Shown piece after piece: positions 55,735 to 58,027 of a stretch of DNA of 58,027 nt. The notes beneath the pieces were generated by a model that saw only the letters and a program-made list of their open reading frames with translations, had not been told where the DNA came from and did no database searches. This DNA comes from Flavobacteriaceae bacterium (GTDB lineage: Bacteria; Bacteroidota; Bacteroidia; Flavobacteriales; Flavobacteriaceae), in contig JABDIV010000020.1 in assembly GCA_013003555.1 (NCBI GenBank), positions 1-58,027 on the forward strand, in the 5' to 3' direction. A program made the translations under genes and the position numbers. Positions within the stretch are counted from its first letter, which is position 1, and every line of letters begins with the position of its first letter.

Positions 55735-56649
55735 ATGAAAAAAACCGCCCTAAATATCGTTTTTATGATTTGTGTGACCTGCATGTTTGCCCAGCAGCAG
55801 CCGCAGTTTACTCAATACATGTATAATACTATATCCATTAACCCTGCCTATGCAGGATCCAGAGAAATCCTTGTAATAAATATGCTTAACCGAAACCAAT
55901 GGGTTGGATTGAACGGAGCACCGGTGACTCAAACCTTATCGGTTCATTCATCTATCCCGGGCACTAAACTTGGGGTCGGACTCTCGGTTATCAACGACCG
56001 TTTGGCATATGAACAGGCTTTAGATGTCGCGGCTGACGTGTCTTATACCATAAATTTAAGCGAAGATTATATGTTGGCCTTTGGTGTAAAGTTAGGAGCG
56101 AGCAAATTCGATTTAGATGATGATTTGCTAAATGACCCACTGTATAATGATGATCCTTTCTTAGACAATGTTTATTATCAATGGAAACCAAATATTGGAG
56201 CCGGCATTTACTTCAGGACCCAATTCTTTTATGTCGGATTTTCAGCACCTAAATTCCTAACATTTGTCGATAGCAACAATACCGGTTATTACGACCTTGA
56301 TAAAGTAAGTTATTATTTAAATGGTGGCTATCTTTTAGAGGTCAATCAGCATATCAAGTTTAAGCCTACTTTTCTTGTTAAATATACGAATGGAGCACCG
56401 ATGACAGTCGATATATCATCAAGTGTTTTACTAAATGAAAAGCTCTGGCTTACAGGGTTTTACAGATTTAATGATTCGTTCGGAGCCATAGTAAATTTTA
56501 AGCTTACGGATGCTTTCTCTGTCGGCTATTCATATGATTATATCACCTCCGATCTTAACCCATATACTTCCGGTTCTCACGAATTGATCTTGAGTTATGA
56601 ATTCAATATTCCAAGACCGAGATGCAAATGTCCCGATCTGTACAATTAA
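55735..56649 (+). CDS. PorP/SprF-family T9SS outer membrane protein
   Basis: A 304-residue beta-barrel protein with a signal peptide (about 1-20, ending FAQQ). It opens with the family signature QPQFTQYMYNTISINPAYAGSRE and continues with WVGLNGAPVTQTLSVHSSI. Known members act in type IX secretion, and SprF is needed for secretion of the giant adhesin SprB in Flavobacterium johnsoniae. The gene begins 3 bases after the type B protein gene, so it is very likely the dedicated export or anchoring partner. No other T9SS core gene is in the window. Confidence 0.95.
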   Translation: MKKTALNIVFMICVTCMFAQQQPQFTQYMYNTISINPAYAGSREILVINMLNRNQWVGLNGAPVTQTLSVHSSIPGTKLGVGLSVINDRLAYEQALDVAADVSYTINLSEDYMLAFGVKLGASKFDLDDDLLNDPLYNDDPFLDNVYYQWKPNIGAGIYFRTQFFYVGFSAPKFLTFVDSNNTGYYDLDKVSYYLNGGYLLEVNQHIKFKPTFLVKYTNGAPMTVDISSSVLLNEKLWLTGFYRFNDSFGAIVNFKLTDAFSVGYSYDYITSDLNPYTSGSHELILSYEFNIPRPRCKCPDLYN

Positions 56650-56691
56650 CCAATTCCAGATTAAAATTTAACCTATTTTTTTGTTAGAGAT

Positions 56692-57177
56692 TTATTTAAG
56701 ATCTCTCGGAAATATGGCTTTTACGATATGTCCTTTCGCGATTTCCGCCCAGGAATCGATTGCCATTTCAATTTGAACCAAACCCGAAGTTGGCAGGTTA
56801 TCTATATAGCGATCGCCAAGTGAATTCGTTAGGTAGGTAAAGGCATGATTATGACCAAAGATCATAACTTTATCTTTGTTGTCTTCAAGGCTTTTTAAGA
56901 AACTCAAAACCCTGTTCCCTCCAAAGTCATAAAGGTCTCCGATTTGCTCAACCTTTTCTGGTGAATAATTGAGATTTTTAATGAAAATTTTACACGTTGA
57001 ATAAGCCCTGTTTGCCGGACTTGAATAGATGCTATCAGGCTTGAAGTCAGTAGATTTAAATGCTTGTGAAACCAAATATGCATCTTTAATCCCTCGGCCT
57101 TTTAATGGCCTTTCTTCATCCGGAAGATCGTATTTCCAGGATGATTTTCCATGTCTTACTAGAACAAGTGTTTTCAT
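56692..57177 (-). CDS. sixA: SixA-type histidine phosphatase
   Basis: A 161-residue single-domain histidine phosphatase. The phosphohistidine motif is LVLVRHGKSSW (His9 with Arg8), and a second His lies in MIFGHNHAF near 105-112. SixA-type proteins remove phosphate from histidine in signalling proteins such as HPt domains; the Flavobacteriia members have unknown targets. The gene sits between two T9SS adhesin genes on the opposite strand, and nothing shows a link to them. Confidence 0.87.
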   Translation of the reverse strand: MKTLVLVRHGKSSWKYDLPDEERPLKGRGIKDAYLVSQAFKSTDFKPDSIYSSPANRAYSTCKIFIKNLNYSPEKVEQIGDLYDFGGNRVLSFLKSLEDNKDKVMIFGHNHAFTYLTNSLGDRYIDNLPTSGLVQIEMAIDSWAEIAKGHIVKAIFPRDLK

Positions 57178-57548
57178 CAGTTGATTATCGTTTAAGTGCC
57201 TATATAGTCGTTATAATTAATATGGTAATCTTTTAAACGAGTAATTCGGCGATTGGACAACAATATTTGTAAAAGTCCCATTTCATGAGTTCTTTTGTTA
57301 ATAATATTCAATAAAAATGGTCCCAAGTCATTCCTTGATAATTAATCCCTTTACGTTGCTCGACGACGTACTTCCCTCCACATTAGTGAATTTTTTAATT
57401 TCAACAATTTATCTAACGTACTGTTTGTGCGTTTTATTGATTGATTGATTTAAAAATAATAATTATTTACAAGCTTTATCTCGATTATTGATTAAATCGT
57501 TTTAAAACACTTGTTAAGCTATTAATCATAAGACAAAAAGGTTTCGAT
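57178..57548. promoter_or_regulatory. Spacer before the truncated giant gene
   Basis: This 371-base AT-rich spacer probably holds divergent promoters. No exact TAnnTTTG was found in plus orientation. TACTGTTTG at 57419-57427 has one extra base. Short repeats such as ATTGATTGATTG near 57440 are present. No RNA gene is seen. Confidence 0.4.
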
Positions 57549-58027
57549 ATGAAAACTTATTACTTTAAAACAGGCTTGAAAACCGCACTACTTGCATTAT
57601 TATTTTTATTTGCAGGCATTGAGAGTGTACAAGCACAATTAGACTTAAGAACATGTGGTTATGGATGCACGTCCAATAATTATACTATTGCAGATGTTTA
57701 TCTCAGTTCCACAGATATTCCGGGCACACCATTAACAAACACCTCCTGCACCCCTGGTGATCCACAGTTAGTGTACATGATAATGACTCTGGAGTCTAAT
57801 CAGAATACAAACGTTTATCATTCCCGATTTTTCGCCGATCTTCAGGTGGGTAGTAATACTTTACTTATAAATGAATATCTGGGAACCCTGCCGAGCGCTG
57901 CGCAAGGTGCTATCCCAAAACTGATCTATGGACCGTTTATCTGGAATTGTGGAGAGGAATTGACCTTGATGAATCCCATGGCAGTTTGGAAAACCACTCC
58001 TAATAATGCGCCTGATCTGGTAAATTA
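57549..58027 (+). CDS. N terminus of a second giant secreted protein (truncated by window edge)
   Basis: The open frame runs from the ATG at 57549 to the window end (159 codons, no stop). A signal peptide (hydrophobic core about 12-26, ending VQAQ) is followed by a Cys-containing domain that matches residues 27-145 of the protein at 50263. Shared features in order are C-T-x-N-x-Y-T near the start, a C-x-PGD segment, an F-x2-L core strand, a glycine/proline turn, and F-x-WxCG near the end. It was missed by a closed-ORF scan because it has no stop. Repeats and a T9SS tail are expected beyond the edge. Confidence 0.85.
   Translation, partial: MKTYYFKTGLKTALLALLFLFAGIESVQAQLDLRTCGYGCTSNNYTIADVYLSSTDIPGTPLTNTSCTPGDPQLVYMIMTLESNQNTNVYHSRFFADLQVGSNTLLINEYLGTLPSAAQGAIPKLIYGPFIWNCGEELTLMNPMAVWKTTPNNAPDLVN

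Overview
The window is chromosomal DNA from a member of the Bacteroidetes, most likely a marine Flavobacteriaceae. The evidence is giant secreted proteins with type IX secretion (T9SS) C-terminal sorting domains, a PorP/SprF-family outer membrane protein, DUF4126 and DUF3822 proteins, a DnaX without its zinc-binding cysteines, and promoters that fit the Bacteroidetes pattern (TTG or TTTG, about 18-20 bases, then TAnnTTTG). I see no integrase, transposase, phage gene or CRISPR array, so most of the window reads as core genome. The two giant adhesin-like loci are the accessory part.

Layout. 1-900: a minus-strand tRNA cluster, Ser(GCT) > Pro(TGG) > Arg(TCT), with three 128-bp tandem units between Ser and Pro that each reuse the first bases of tRNA-Pro. 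974-6419: a 7TM-HD phosphodiesterase-like protein (-), thiolase and an NlpC/P60 peptidase (+), and a TPR protein that follows gyrA (-). 6448-12561: gyrA (-), divergent clpC, then a STAS/SpoIIAA-like gene overlapping a DksA/TraR zinc-finger gene. 12678-20606: a 2642-residue secreted repeat protein with a type A T9SS tail. 20993-25587: hutH, a TlpA-like lipoprotein and the NAD(P)HX repair enzyme nnr. 25637-30519: the thrABC operon, preceded by a promoter, a short leader ORF and a terminator-like hairpin that together look like an attenuator. 30572-35260: aminopeptidase P, then gcvT, an epimerase, a pterin dehydratase and yebC. 35262-42259: a methyltransferase, an AhpD-like protein, and a minus-strand lipid/Kdo group (kdsB, HAD phosphatase, KdnB-like oxidase, PlsC-like acyltransferase), followed by DUF4126 and a RecD-like helicase. 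42401-46222: a membrane protein, DUF3822, rsmD, a secreted duplicated protein and a SnoaL-like lipoprotein. 46283-46595: RNase P RNA (-). 46780-50016: dnaX, miaE and ppx. 50263-56649: an 1822-residue secreted repeat protein with a type B T9SS tail, coupled to a PorP/SprF gene. 56692-58027: sixA, then the start of another giant protein whose N-terminal domain resembles that of the 1822-residue protein and which runs off the window.

How the genes work together. ThrA, ThrB and ThrC convert aspartate to threonine together with aspartate-semialdehyde dehydrogenase encoded elsewhere. KdsB and the KdnB-like enzyme suggest Kdo or 8-amino-Kdo metabolism for lipopolysaccharide. The repeat proteins and PorP/SprF point to T9SS-exported adhesins. 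I do not see a clearly new multi-gene system. The best leads are the leader ORF and hairpin before thrA, the tRNA-Pro-derived repeats with a rewritten but still paired hairpin, domains inserted into the repeats of the 2642-residue protein, the paralogous N-terminal domain at the right edge, and a strong minus-strand terminator that implies long antisense transcription across the AhpD-like gene.
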